Shown here piece after piece: positions 35,270 to 46,050 of a stretch of DNA of 64,000 bases (the stretch's first letter is position 1; every line of letters begins with the position of its first letter). The notes beneath the pieces are model-generated. The model was not told the origin of the DNA. It saw nothing but the letters and a program-made list of their open reading frames with translations, and searched no databases. The stretch is taken from the NCBI GenBank assembly GCA_900557455.1, contig USSM01000001.1:62001-126000 (forward strand). Reading direction: 5' to 3'. Source of the DNA: an uncultured Collinsella sp. (GTDB lineage Bacteria; Actinomycetota; Coriobacteriia; Coriobacteriales; Coriobacteriaceae). The position numbers and the translations under genes are program-made.

Positions 35270-35998
35270 TTACTCGGCCTTGGGCTCAGCGGCCATCTCG
35301 GCCTCGGAGACCTGCTCCTTGCCGGAGCCAGCGAGGCAGGCGTCAGCCATGAGCTCGCACATAAGGGTGACAGCGGAGATAGCGTCATCGTTGCAGGGGA
35401 TGCCGTACTCGACCTCGTCGGGATCGGAGTTGGTGTCGATCAGGGCGACGACGGGGATGTTCAGGCGCTGGGCCTCCTTAATGGCGTTCTCCTCGCGCTT
35501 GGTGTCGATGACGAAGAGAGCCTGGGGCAGACCCTTCATGTCGCGGGCGCCACCGAGGTTGGTCTGGAGCTTGGTGAGCTCCTTGCCGAGCACAGCCTGC
35601 TCCTTCTTGGGGAGCACTGCCATGCGGCCGTCCTCGACCATGGCCTCGAGCTCCTCCATGCGGTTGATGCGGGAGCGGATGGTGACGAAGTTGGTCAGCA
35701 TACCGCCGAGCCAACGCTGGTTGATGTAAGGCATGTTGGCGCGCTCAGCGGCGTTCTTGACGGCCTCCTGAGCCTGCTTCTTAGTACCGACGAACAGCAC
35801 GTTGCCACCCTTGGCGACGTTCTTGACGAAAGTGTAGGCCTGGTCGGCGTCGAGGATGGTCTGCTTGAGGTCGAGGATGTAGATGCCGTTGCGCTCACCG
35901 AAGATGAACGGCTTCATCTTGGGGTTCCAGCGACGGGTCTGGTGACCGAAGTGGCAGCCGGCCTCGAGCAGGGTGCGGATATTAATCTTGGTAGCCAT
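35270..35998 (-). CDS. rpsB: 30S ribosomal protein S2
   Basis: Small-subunit protein of 242 residues with [15 protein letters not shown] and [12 protein letters not shown], the family signatures. The C-terminal tail is acidic and Ala/Glu-rich ([13 protein letters not shown]), a feature shared with S16 and L21 in this window. ATG 35998 has GGAGG 6 nt upstream. A good promoter (TTGGCA-17-TATCAT) lies about 140 bp upstream, leaving a structured leader of about 135 nt that may mediate S2 autoregulation. Confidence 0.97.
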   Translation of the reverse strand: MATKINIRTLLEAGCHFGHQTRRWNPKMKPFIFGERNGIYILDLKQTILDADQAYTFVKNVAKGGNVLFVGTKKQAQEAVKNAAERANMPYINQRWLGGMLTNFVTIRSRINRMEELEAMVEDGRMAVLPKKEQAVLGKELTKLQTNLGGARDMKGLPQALFVIDTKREENAIKEAQRLNIPVVALIDTNSDPDEVEYGIPCNDDAISAVTLMCELMADACLAGSGKEQVSEAEMAAEPKAE

Positions 35999-36133
35999 GT
36001 TAAACCTCCTGTGGTTTGCCTCCGCGCGGGGTCATCCTCCAAAACCAACCCGGACATGTGCTACCAAAGCCCGGGCACCACGGTATGAAGTAGCCGCGCG
36101 TGCGTGATAAAAACATGTTGCCGTGAAGCAACC
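35999..36133 (-). promoter_or_regulatory. Structured 5' leader of rpsB
   Basis: About 135 nt from the predicted mRNA start to the ATG. It holds a GTTGC/GCAAC hairpin near its 5' end, a GC-rich region able to pair GTGC with GCAC and CCGG with CCGG, and three GGAGG-type sequences (only the last at proper spacing). This is compatible with a ribosomal-protein leader, but no known family is recognised. Confidence 0.4.
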
Positions 36134-36139
36134 CGATGA

Positions 36140-36168
36140 ATGATAGCAGGAATGCCTCTTCCTGCCAA
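36140..36168 (-). promoter_or_regulatory. rpsB-tsf promoter
   Basis: TTGGCA, 17 bp, TATCAT on the minus strand, with TGC directly before the -10. Best consensus promoter in the window. Confidence 0.75.
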
Positions 36169-36217
36169 CCCGCAATCAAAACCACACACCTGAGTGCGGC
36201 GCGGGACGTCCCAGCCA

Positions 36218-37138
36218 CTATTCGCCGCGGGGATGGGCTTGAGCCACAGCCCGCTTAAGCCGATCGGGTGTGAGATGCGTGTAGATCTGCGTCGTGGACA
36301 GGCTCGCATGACCTAGCAGCTCTTGAACCGAGCGCAGGTCCGCACCGCCCTCGAGCAAGTCGGTCGCAAAGGTATGGCGCATCGCATGCGGGGCGATGTC
36401 GGCCGGAATGCCGGCGAGCGTCGCCAGCGTATGGAACCGCCGCCGGAGCATCGCGGCGCTCATGCGATTGCCGCGCGCCGATATAAGCAGCGGATGCGGC
36501 CCGGTAGCGAGGTCGCGGCGCTTTGCCCGACCGAGCAACTCCGGCCTCCCCTCTTCAATATAGAGACGCGTCACATCGAGCGCACGACGATACAGAGGAA
36601 CGATGCGCTCCTTGCTTCCCTTGCCCCACAGGCGCAGCGTGCGCTCGGACCATGAGATGGATTCCACATTGAGTGCTGCGAGCTCAGAGATACGGGCGCC
36701 GGATGCATAGAGCAGCTCGAGCATCGCTGCATCGCGCAGTCCCGCGGGCGTTGAGGTATCAGGCGTCTTGAGCAGCGCCTCGACCTGCTGGGTCGTAAGG
36801 ACGCCCGGCAGGTCACGCGGCAGCTTGGGCGATGCGATCGCCGAGACCGCATCGCCCTCGACAATCCCCTCGGCAGCCATCCAGCGATAGAGCGAGCGAA
36901 TGGCAGACAGATGCGCCGCAAGGGTTCGGGGAGCCACCTGCTCACGCGAAAGCTCAGCAAGATAGCGACGAATGGTGCGCACGTCGGCAGCGAAAGCATC
37001 AATATCCTCGCGCTCGCACCAGGCAGCAAAGCGCTCCAGCCTCGAGCCATAGGCCGTCACCGTGTTGGGAGAAAGCCCCTCAACGCGTGCGATATAGGCG
37101 ATAAACGAGTCGACGGTGTCGTACAGGTCAAAGGCTAT
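36218..37138 (-). CDS. xerC: Tyrosine recombinase XerC/XerD family, apparent AUA start
   Basis: Site-specific recombinase that resolves chromosome dimers at dif. The core has the catalytic residues: Arg in SGARISEL, Lys in GKGSKERIVPL, HAMRHTFATDLLEGG (HxxR), LLGHASLSTTQIYTH with His and the nucleophilic Tyr. The nearest ordinary start (GTG 37060, 280 aa) removes half of the first helix of the SAM-like domain. The frame continues upstream as FDLYDTVDSFIAYIARVEGL and SPNT, which fits XerC N-termini, but offers no ATG, GTG or TTG. An ATA at 37138 overlaps the trmFO stop (ATAG) and has GGAGG 9 nt upstream. I give the longer form (306 aa) and regard the start as unresolved. XerC rather than XerD is suggested by the trmFO neighbour. 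Confidence 0.85.
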   Translation of the reverse strand: MAFDLYDTVDSFIAYIARVEGLSPNTVTAYGSRLERFAAWCEREDIDAFAADVRTIRRYLAELSREQVAPRTLAAHLSAIRSLYRWMAAEGIVEGDAVSAIASPKLPRDLPGVLTTQQVEALLKTPDTSTPAGLRDAAMLELLYASGARISELAALNVESISWSERTLRLWGKGSKERIVPLYRRALDVTRLYIEEGRPELLGRAKRRDLATGPHPLLISARGNRMSAAMLRRRFHTLATLAGIPADIAPHAMRHTFATDLLEGGADLRSVQELLGHASLSTTQIYTHLTPDRLKRAVAQAHPRGE

Positions 37139-38472
37139 GACCGGTCGCCTCCAAACAAGTCGGAACGCGTGGCCAAGTAGGCATCGAGGGCCTCGAGCGC
37201 ACGGTCCGCATAGGCCTGGTAGCGGTCGCGCTTGCTGCGGCGCTTACCATCCTCGAGTGGCGGCACCAGGCCAAAGTTGACATGCATGGGCTGATAGCCC
37301 ACGGTGGCAGGATCGGTCGCATAGCCCACGAGCGCACCCAGGGCGCCCACACGCGGCAACTCGACGCCCGCGGCACCGATAGCCTCGGCATAGGTGTTGA
37401 GCGCCGCGAGCAGACCTGTCGCCACGGCTTCCATGTACCCCTCGGTGCCGGTGATCTGACCGGCCAGGCGCACACCGGTACCGGGCACGGCAAAGGTGCC
37501 ATCGAGCACATGCGGGGCGTCGACAAAGGTATTGCGGTGCATGACACCGTAGCGGAAGAACTCAGCGTTCTCCAGGCCCGGCACCATATGGAAGACGCGC
37601 TTCTGCTCGCCAAAGGTCAAGTTGGTCTGGAAGCCCACCAGGTTATAGGCGGTCTTCTCCTTGTTCTCGGCACGCAGCTGAATCGCCGCCCAGGGGCGAC
37701 GTCCGGTACGCGGGTCGGTGAGGCCGACGGGCTTCATGGCGCCAAAGCGAATGGCGTCCTTGCCGGTGCGCGCAACTTCCTCGGCAGGCTGGCAAGCCTG
37801 GAACAGATCGCCGCCCTCAAAGTCTTTGAGCACCACGCGGTCGGCCGTGGTAAGCGCCTCGATAAAGGCCTCGTACTCCTCCTTATTGAGCGGAGCGTTG
37901 AGATAGTCGCCGCCCCCCTGCTCCTCGTAGCGCGACTGCGAGAACAGCACGTCCATATCGAGCGTGGAGGCATCGACGATCGGCGCCGCCGCATCAAAGA
38001 ATGCCAGGGCATCGCCACCGACGAGCTTCATAACCTCTTCACTCAGCGCCGGTGAACACAGCGGGCCCGCGGCAATGACCACGTGACCCTCGGGAATCTG
38101 CGTGACCTCGCCGTGCACGACCTCGATATTGGGACGAGCGGCAACCTCGGCCTCGACAAGCTCGGAAAACTTGACGCGGTCGACCGCCAGGGCACCGCCG
38201 GCAGGAACAGCCGCGCAATGGGCGCAATCGAGCAGGACTGAACCCATGCGCTCAAGCTCGGCCTTCAGCAAACCAGCCGCGGAATCCGGACGGGTCGACT
38301 TAAACGAATTGGAGCAGACGAGCTCTGCCAGGTGATCGGTATGGTGAGCCGGGGAGCTCACCTGGGGGCGCATCTCGCACAGCTTTACGGCAAAACCGCG
38401 ATCTGCCAGCTGGATCGCGCACTCCGAACCCGCCAGACCGCCACCGATAACTGTCACCTGATCGAACTGCAT
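37135..38472 (-). CDS. trmFO: Folate-dependent tRNA m5U54 methyltransferase TrmFO
   Basis: Flavoprotein that makes ribothymidine (T54) in tRNA from methylene-tetrahydrofolate. The 445-residue protein has the FAD-binding N-terminus VTVIGGGLAGSECAIQLADRG, ELVCSNSFKS, and the C-terminal QITGTEGYMEA(V)ATGL region, with no S-AdoMet domain. ATG 38472 is preferred to TTG 38478 because AAGG is 9 nt upstream. It is followed by xerC with a 4-bp overlap and preceded by dprA, an arrangement seen in many Gram-positive bacteria. Confidence 0.95.
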   Translation of the reverse strand: MQFDQVTVIGGGLAGSECAIQLADRGFAVKLCEMRPQVSSPAHHTDHLAELVCSNSFKSTRPDSAAGLLKAELERMGSVLLDCAHCAAVPAGGALAVDRVKFSELVEAEVAARPNIEVVHGEVTQIPEGHVVIAAGPLCSPALSEEVMKLVGGDALAFFDAAAPIVDASTLDMDVLFSQSRYEEQGGGDYLNAPLNKEEYEAFIEALTTADRVVLKDFEGGDLFQACQPAEEVARTGKDAIRFGAMKPVGLTDPRTGRRPWAAIQLRAENKEKTAYNLVGFQTNLTFGEQKRVFHMVPGLENAEFFRYGVMHRNTFVDAPHVLDGTFAVPGTGVRLAGQITGTEGYMEAVATGLLAALNTYAEAIGAAGVELPRVGALGALVGYATDPATVGYQPMHVNFGLVPPLEDGKRRSKRDRYQAYADRALEALDAYLATRSDLFGGDRS

Positions 38473-38486
38473 CTGCAAACACCTTT

Positions 38487-39422
38487 CTAATTGACACGTT
38501 TTCCATTGTGACCGAAGGGTGTCTGGGCGTGAAGGGCAAACTTGGAGGGCGCATACCTTCCATCCATCATGCGCTCGATAAGACCCTCGAGTTCAAGCGA
38601 ACCCAAGAGTTTGAGTACGCCGACAGCATCGAGCGAGACGAGCGCCGCGATGTCGTCGACCTTGAGCGGAGAGGCGATGAGCGCATGCATCACGGTCTGC
38701 TGCGTTGGATCCAGGTCGGCAATGCCGGGAGCATCGGGGCGCGAGTAGCGCAGGGTTCCGTAGATGCGTGAGATAGCCATCTCGATAGATTCCTCGTCGA
38801 TGATGCAGCAGGCACCGTTCGCAATGAGGTAATTCGTGCCACGCGACTCGGGCGATAGGATCGACCCCGGCACGGCAAGAAGTTCGCGCCCCAAATCCAT
38901 AGCAGCCTCGGCTGTGGAAAACGTCCCAGAAGGCATACCCGCCTCGGATACAAAGAGGGCTTGCGACAGGGCCGCGATCACGCGATTGCGGCGCGGAAAG
39001 GCGAACTTGCGCGGACCCATGCCCCACGGAGAGATCGACACGACCGCGCCACCCGTATCGAGCGTGCGAGTAATAAGCCCCGCGCTCGAACGCGGGTAGA
39101 CCACGTCGGCGCCCGTCCCCAGCACCACGACGTGTTTGCCGCCGGCGTTGACCGCAGCCCAACCCGAGGCCTGGTCACAACCGACCGCGCCGCCCGAAAC
39201 TACCGTCACTCCCGCCTCGACCGCCACCTTTGCCGCAAGCTCTGCCACGGCAAGACCATACGGCGAGGCCTTACGCGCGCCGATGATGGAGAGCGCGGGC
39301 GTCGAAAGCACCTCGGGGTTGCCACACACATAGAGCGTCTGGGGTACATCAGAAAGCTCCAAAACGGTCTCGGGATACAATGCATCACCTGGATGCAGCT
39401 CAAAGGTCCCCTCGGCCATCAT
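38487..39422 (-). CDS. dprA: DNA-processing protein DprA
   Basis: Binds incoming single-stranded DNA in transformation, protects it and loads RecA. The 311-residue protein contains the Rossmann core with IIGARKASPYGLAVA, VVSGGAVGCDQASGWAA, VVVLGTGADVVYPR, FPRRNRVIAALSQALFVSEAG and VPGSILSPESRGTNYLI. A C-terminal winged-helix (about 245-300) follows. The N-terminal SAM domain seen in pneumococcal DprA is shortened. ATG 39422 overlaps the comM stop (ATGA). It shares an operon with comM and yraN, behind the candidate competence operator at 41499. Confidence 0.95.
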   Translation of the reverse strand: MMAEGTFELHPGDALYPETVLELSDVPQTLYVCGNPEVLSTPALSIIGARKASPYGLAVAELAAKVAVEAGVTVVSGGAVGCDQASGWAAVNAGGKHVVVLGTGADVVYPRSSAGLITRTLDTGGAVVSISPWGMGPRKFAFPRRNRVIAALSQALFVSEAGMPSGTFSTAEAAMDLGRELLAVPGSILSPESRGTNYLIANGACCIIDEESIEMAISRIYGTLRYSRPDAPGIADLDPTQQTVMHALIASPLKVDDIAALVSLDAVGVLKLLGSLELEGLIERMMDGRYAPSKFALHAQTPFGHNGKRVN

Positions 39423-40942
39423 TGGTCCCTCCTCCCCTGGTACATCGCCGCCTCGAGCACGTGGTCCTGCGTCACTTGCTCGCTCTCGGCGACGTCAGCG
39501 ATTGTACGCGCGATACGCACCAGGCGCACGATGCCACGCCCTGTGAGATGCGTGCGTTTGGATAGGCCGAGTACGCATTTCTCGGCAGCATCATCGAGCT
39601 CGAAGGTCGAAACGACGCCGTCAATGGACCGCGTCTCGTCATCCTCGGCCTCGGCATCCGCATCGTCCATACGGGACTCGCGCCAGGCGCGAAAGGCGCG
39701 ACCGCGCACAACGTAGTCACGTAACTCGGCCGACGACATACCCTCCGCTCCCTCGATAATCACTTGGGGGTCGGGACGGGTCACATCGATCATCATGTCG
39801 ATACGGTCAGCCAAAGGACCGCGCAGTTTAGACCGATAGCGCTCGACCATCGCCGCCGAGCAGCGACACGGCACCTCGCGATCGCCCAAAAAGCCGCAGG
39901 GGCAGGGATTGCTCGCAGCCAGCAGCTGAAAGCGCGACGGGAAGGTAAAAGCCCCGTCGACGCGTACGATCCTGACGTAGCCGCGCTCGATGGGCTGACG
40001 CAGCGTCTGCAGCACACCAGTGGGAAACTCGGCAAGCTCGTCCAAAAAGAGCACGCCGCCATGGGCAAGGCTGATCTCACCCGGGTGCACCGGGCGCCCG
40101 CCGCCGATAAGGCCTGCGGTCGAAATACTGTGGTGGGGACTGCGGAAGGGGCGGTGCCCCGCCAACAAGCCATCAATGTTCTCACCCAAAACCGAATGGA
40201 TGCACAGTGCCTCCTGCTGATCCTCAACGGAAAGCTCGGGCAGGATGCCGGTCATACGGCGTGCGAGCATCGTCTTGCCCGATCCCGGAGACCCGATCAT
40301 GAGCAAGCCGAGTTCTCCTGCCGCCGCAAGCGCCATGCCGCGTTTAGCGACTTCCTGCCCCAGCACGTCGGCATAGTCGAGCTCAGGCTCAAAGGTCGCC
40401 TCGACGCCCTCGGAATCCAAGTAGTGCCGCGCGGCATCGCCCATACCATGAGCAAGCTGAGACAAATGATCGATGAATCCGCAATCCACGCCCGCGAGTG
40501 GCACATGCTGGTCTGACCTGCCGGCGATAAAAGACAGCCCCATGTCGCGAGCCAGCAGCTGAAACGCCACCTCGCCCTTGACGGGAAGCACCGTACCGTC
40601 CAAGCCGAGCTCGCCGGCGATAAGACAGCGATCGAGGTTGTCACGGGGAATCTGCCCATCGGCCGCCAGAACCGCGATGGCGATGGGCAGATCAAAGCCG
40701 CTACCGGTCTTGCGAATATCGCCGGGCGCCAGATTGACCGTAATGCCCGAGCGCGGGATCTCGAACCCGGCGGAGCGCATCGCACAGCGAATACGACCAC
40801 GTGACTCCATCACCTCCATACTCGGGATGCCGAGCATCTGAATGCCCGGAACGCCGCCAGCAAGCGAGACCTCGACCGTGACGTGAATCGCCTCGACGCC
40901 GCGGATGCAGGCCGCGTGAACGGCAAACGTCTCGAACGCCAT
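39419..40942 (-). CDS. comM: ComM/YifB-family Mg-chelatase-like AAA+ helicase
   Basis: Hexameric helicase that promotes branch migration during integration of transforming DNA. The 507-residue protein has an N-terminal Lon-protease-like domain (VEVSLAGGVPGIQMLGI). The AAA+ core carries Walker A (MIGSPGSGKTMLARR), Walker B (GGVLFLDELAEF), the RPFRSPHHSIS motif and a four-cysteine cluster region NPCPCGFLGDREVPCRCS. The C-terminal Mg-chelatase domain follows. ATG 40942 overlaps the yraN stop by one base (TGATG). Co-location with dprA and the shared upstream element support a competence role. Confidence 0.94.
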   Translation of the reverse strand: MAFETFAVHAACIRGVEAIHVTVEVSLAGGVPGIQMLGIPSMEVMESRGRIRCAMRSAGFEIPRSGITVNLAPGDIRKTGSGFDLPIAIAVLAADGQIPRDNLDRCLIAGELGLDGTVLPVKGEVAFQLLARDMGLSFIAGRSDQHVPLAGVDCGFIDHLSQLAHGMGDAARHYLDSEGVEATFEPELDYADVLGQEVAKRGMALAAAGELGLLMIGSPGSGKTMLARRMTGILPELSVEDQQEALCIHSVLGENIDGLLAGHRPFRSPHHSISTAGLIGGGRPVHPGEISLAHGGVLFLDELAEFPTGVLQTLRQPIERGYVRIVRVDGAFTFPSRFQLLAASNPCPCGFLGDREVPCRCSAAMVERYRSKLRGPLADRIDMMIDVTRPDPQVIIEGAEGMSSAELRDYVVRGRAFRAWRESRMDDADAEAEDDETRSIDGVVSTFELDDAAEKCVLGLSKRTHLTGRGIVRLVRIARTIADVAESEQVTQDHVLEAAMYQGRRDQ

Positions 40943-41427
40943 CACGACACCTGCCAATCGAACGCGTTGTACTGATGCTCGATCTCGGCGATATGCCCGC
41001 CGCGAATGGTGACACCCACGGCATCGAAGCGAATCGCCTTGAGAGGATAATGCTCCATGAGATAGCAACTTGCGATGCGGCGGTAGCGGCGTTGCTTTTG
41101 GGCGTCCACGGCCTCCTCGGGAAAGACCTGCGTGTTGCAATCCAGTGCGACACGTCTGGTCTTGACCTCGGCCATCACCACGACATCGTCGAGATCATCG
41201 AGCAGCACCAGATCGGCCTCGCCCTCGGTGCAACGATAACCCTGCTCCAGCAAGGTGTAGCCGCGCTCGTTAAAGTAGTCGATGGTGATCAGCTCGCCCA
41301 GCATGCCCAGCTCGCGGGGACTGAGTCCCTTGATAAACTCGGGCGTCATCGCCCCGCAGTCGAGCTCGCCGTTTTCCCAACGCTCCTTGAGCTGCTGCGT
41401 CTTGCTCTTTTTGCTTGCGGCACTCAT
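40942..41427 (-). CDS. yraN: YraN/UPF0102 endonuclease-like protein
   Basis: A 161-residue protein of the UPF0102 family, a small restriction-endonuclease-like fold of unproven function. The conserved core is GELITIDYFNERGYTLLEQGYR, EADLVLLDD (catalytic-type Asp) and VVMAEVKTRR (ExK). A Lys/Glu-rich N-terminus of about 45 residues precedes it. ATG 41427 has AAAGGAG 5 nt upstream. It is the first gene of the comM-dprA operon, after the rnhB terminator. In many genomes it sits in the same rnhB-yraN-comM-dprA order. Confidence 0.9.
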   Translation of the reverse strand: MSAASKKSKTQQLKERWENGELDCGAMTPEFIKGLSPRELGMLGELITIDYFNERGYTLLEQGYRCTEGEADLVLLDDLDDVVVMAEVKTRRVALDCNTQVFPEEAVDAQKQRRYRRIASCYLMEHYPLKAIRFDAVGVTIRGGHIAEIEHQYNAFDWQVS

Positions 41428-41498
41428 GGGGTCTCCTTTCCCGCACACTGCATTGCCCCGATGATGAGGGCACCTTTCATGCGGGTAAGTACCGGAAG

Positions 41499-41518
41499 CA
41501 AACCAAAAGCTGACCAAA
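41499..41518 (-). promoter_or_regulatory. Candidate competence operator (copy 2, before yraN-comM-dprA)
   Basis: Identical 20 bp to 12100-12119, same orientation, 71 nt before the yraN start and directly downstream of the rnhB terminator. See the comEA entry for the repeat structure. Confidence 0.6.
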
Positions 41519-41524
41519 TGCCGA

Positions 41525-41567
41525 CAAAAAACGGGCCGTACGCAGCAATGCTGTTGCATACGGCCCG
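41525..41567 (-). terminator. Intrinsic terminator after rnhB
   Basis: Minus-strand stem of about 15 bp (CGGGCCGTATGCAACAG with CTGCGTACGGCCCG, G-U pairs) followed by TTTTTT. Confidence 0.9.
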
Positions 41568-41616
41568 CTACCAGCAGGTTTATAAAACCCCAGAGGTCCC
41601 TGTCTCCACAATTGAC

Positions 41617-42405
41617 CTAGAAAAGGCGCTCAGTCTGCAGAAAGTTTCCGCAAAAGCTCACGCGGTGCAGCGGACAAAGTCCATGTTTGCGAATGGCCTC
41701 GATGTGCTCGGGGCTCGCATAGCCCTTCGACTCGGCCAGATGGTACTCGGGGTACTCGGCGTCGTACTCGACCATCATCTCGTCACGCGTGACCTTGGCC
41801 ATGATGGACGCCGCGGCGATGCAGGCGATCTTGGCATCGCCCTTCACCACATCGCGCTCATTGGGAACGGCGCCCAAGGGGTTGCCATCCATGAGGACGC
41901 AGTCGGGTTCAAGTCCCGTATCGGCCACGGCGCCCGCGACGGCAACGCGGATGGCGCGGGCCATGCCCATCTCATCGATATCCGCAGGAGCGATATGGCA
42001 AAAACCGATCGCCGTCGCCACCTCGGCGATCTTCACAGAGAGCAGCTCGCGGCGCGCGGGCGTGAGCTTTTTGGAATCGTTGATGCCCCAGACGCGCGGC
42101 TCCATAGGAAGGCAAACGGCGCATACCGTCAAAGGACCGGCCACCGAGCCGCGACCCACCTCGTCGACGCCCACGACCACGCCATCCCCACCGAGCTCGC
42201 GCATCAGCTCGTACATGCCGTTGACGCGCTCGCGCTCGGCAAGTTCCTTGGCATGGCGCTTAAGAGCACGCTCACAAGCCTTGATCACCTGCTGACGCGG
42301 GTCCTCGCGATAATGCTCCACGAGGGCGGGAATCTCCTCAAACGTGGCGCTCGCCAGCTCGCCGGCAACCTGCGAAGCCGAAACCGAGCTCGTCATGTTG
42401 GCCAT
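41617..42405 (-). CDS. rnhB: Ribonuclease HII
   Basis: Cleaves RNA of RNA-DNA hybrids and single ribonucleotides in DNA. The 262-residue protein has GVDEVGRGSVAGPLTVCAV (first catalytic Asp-Glu), INDSKKLTPARRELL, and the downstream KGDAKIACIAAASIMAKVTRD with the other acidic residues nearby. About 70 N-terminal residues precede the core, as in Bacillus RnhB. ATG 42405 has AAGGAGG 7 nt upstream. It follows rplS, whose terminator lies between, and its own terminator separates it from yraN. Confidence 0.95.
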   Translation of the reverse strand: MANMTSSVSASQVAGELASATFEEIPALVEHYREDPRQQVIKACERALKRHAKELAERERVNGMYELMRELGGDGVVVGVDEVGRGSVAGPLTVCAVCLPMEPRVWGINDSKKLTPARRELLSVKIAEVATAIGFCHIAPADIDEMGMARAIRVAVAGAVADTGLEPDCVLMDGNPLGAVPNERDVVKGDAKIACIAAASIMAKVTRDEMMVEYDAEYPEYHLAESKGYASPEHIEAIRKHGLCPLHRVSFCGNFLQTERLF

Positions 42406-42435
42406 ATCGGGGCCTCCTTGCATGCAAATCAGATA

Positions 42436-42464
42436 AAAAGAAGGGCCACCCGAAGGTGACCCTT
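42436..42464 (-). terminator. Intrinsic terminator after rplS
   Basis: Minus-strand stem AAGGGTCACC / GGTGGCCCTT with TTCG loop, then CTTTTTATC. Confidence 0.85.
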
Positions 42465-42498
42465 GTGTCCAAACGAGTGGACAGACGCTGCGATCTTC

Positions 42499-42840
42499 TT
42501 AGCGCTTCTCGGGGATGCGAGCAGCCTTGCCCACCTTGTCGCGGAGGTAGTACAGCTTGGCGCGACGGACGCGACCATGACGAACGACCTCGAGCTTGGC
42601 GATCTTGGGGCTGTGAAGCGGGAAGGTACGCTCAACACCGACACCGAAGGACATCTTGCGGACGGTGAAGGTCTCGCGGGCACCGGCGCCGGCCATGCGG
42701 ATGACGTCGCCCTGGAAGACCTGGATGCGCTCGCGGTCGCCTTCCTTAATGCGGTAGTGAACCTTGACGTTGTCGGCGACGCGAACCTGAGGAATGTCCT
42801 CGCGGATCTGCTGACGCTCGATTGCGCGGATGTAATCCAT
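42499..42840 (-). CDS. rplS: 50S ribosomal protein L19
   Basis: Large-subunit protein at the 30S interface. The 113-residue product contains [59 protein letters not shown] family core (cited as [10 protein letters not shown]) and [22 protein letters not shown] 42840 has AAGGA 7 nt upstream; a TTG two codons earlier is less likely. It has its own promoter at 42910-42937, a hairpin in the leader and a terminator, so it is expressed apart from rnhB. Confidence 0.96.
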   Translation of the reverse strand: MDYIRAIERQQIREDIPQVRVADNVKVHYRIKEGDRERIQVFQGDVIRMAGAGARETFTVRKMSFGVGVERTFPLHSPKIAKLEVVRHGRVRRAKLYYLRDKVGKAARIPEKR

Positions 42841-42864
42841 GTGCAATTCCTTACTCTTCTAGAG

Positions 42865-42888
42865 GTGCCGTACCACCTTGGCCGGCAC
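42865..42888 (-). promoter_or_regulatory. Leader hairpin of rplS
   Basis: GTGCCG pairs with CGGCAC around a 12-nt loop, in the roughly 63-nt leader between promoter and rplS. Could serve L19 autoregulation; no known leader family is recognised. Confidence 0.3.
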
Positions 42889-42909
42889 GTAGTTGAACAA
42901 ACGAATTCG

Positions 42910-42937
42910 AGTATACACGCGCGGGTTTCTGCTGCAA
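42910..42937 (-). promoter_or_regulatory. rplS promoter
   Basis: Minus-strand TTGCAG, 16 bp, TATACT. Confidence 0.65.
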
Positions 42938-42982
42938 GAACAATTTTTTACGCAGACAAAAAGACAAAACCCGCACATGATA

Positions 42983-43012
42983 GCCGCCCGCCTCACGAAT
43001 GAGACGGACGGC
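42983..43012 (-). terminator. Hairpin after ppdK, possible terminator
   Basis: 13-bp stem GCCGTCCGTCTCA / TGAGGCGGGCGGC with TTCG loop and two G-U pairs. The T-rich stretch begins about 14 nt later, so it is not a standard terminator, but it lies 37 bp after ppdK. Confidence 0.5.
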
Positions 43013-43049
43013 ATGAGGGGGGCTACGCTAGGCGTCTAAACCCAAAACG

Positions 43050-45800
<2,751 letters not shown>

Positions 45801-45875
45801 GATACTTCCCCTTCCATGCGCTCTCGCGCACGACCGTGGTAACGAATCGACCCGCCGGATGCGAGCCGTGAGGGA

Positions 45876-45960
45876 ACTATACGGCGGGTTTTGGGCAGGC
45901 TTGAGCAGAGGGTGCGCGGTTTGGTAAACGTGTTAAAACTGGCGGTAAACGGTAGGTAAA
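45876..45960 (-). promoter_or_regulatory. ppdK control region with three phased TTTACC repeats
   Basis: A -10-like TATAGT (45876-45881) with a weak TCAAGC 17 bp before it (45899-45904). Upstream are three direct copies of TTTACC (plus-strand GGTAAA at 45923, 45944 and 45955), 21 and 11 bp apart, on one face of the helix. No gene is seen in 45801-46050 apart from this. Confidence 0.4.
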
Positions 45961-46050
45961 GGTGGTTACCTTATGAAGATACCACTGCAATAAAAAAGCA
46001 GGTCAAGTGCGATATTTTTGCTAAATCGCTTTATCAAAATGCTACTACTA

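Noticed and set aside
40975..42459. A 494-codon plus-strand open frame spanning yraN, the terminator and rnhB
   Set aside because: Runs through an intergenic terminator and two conserved antisense genes; no ribosome site or domain.
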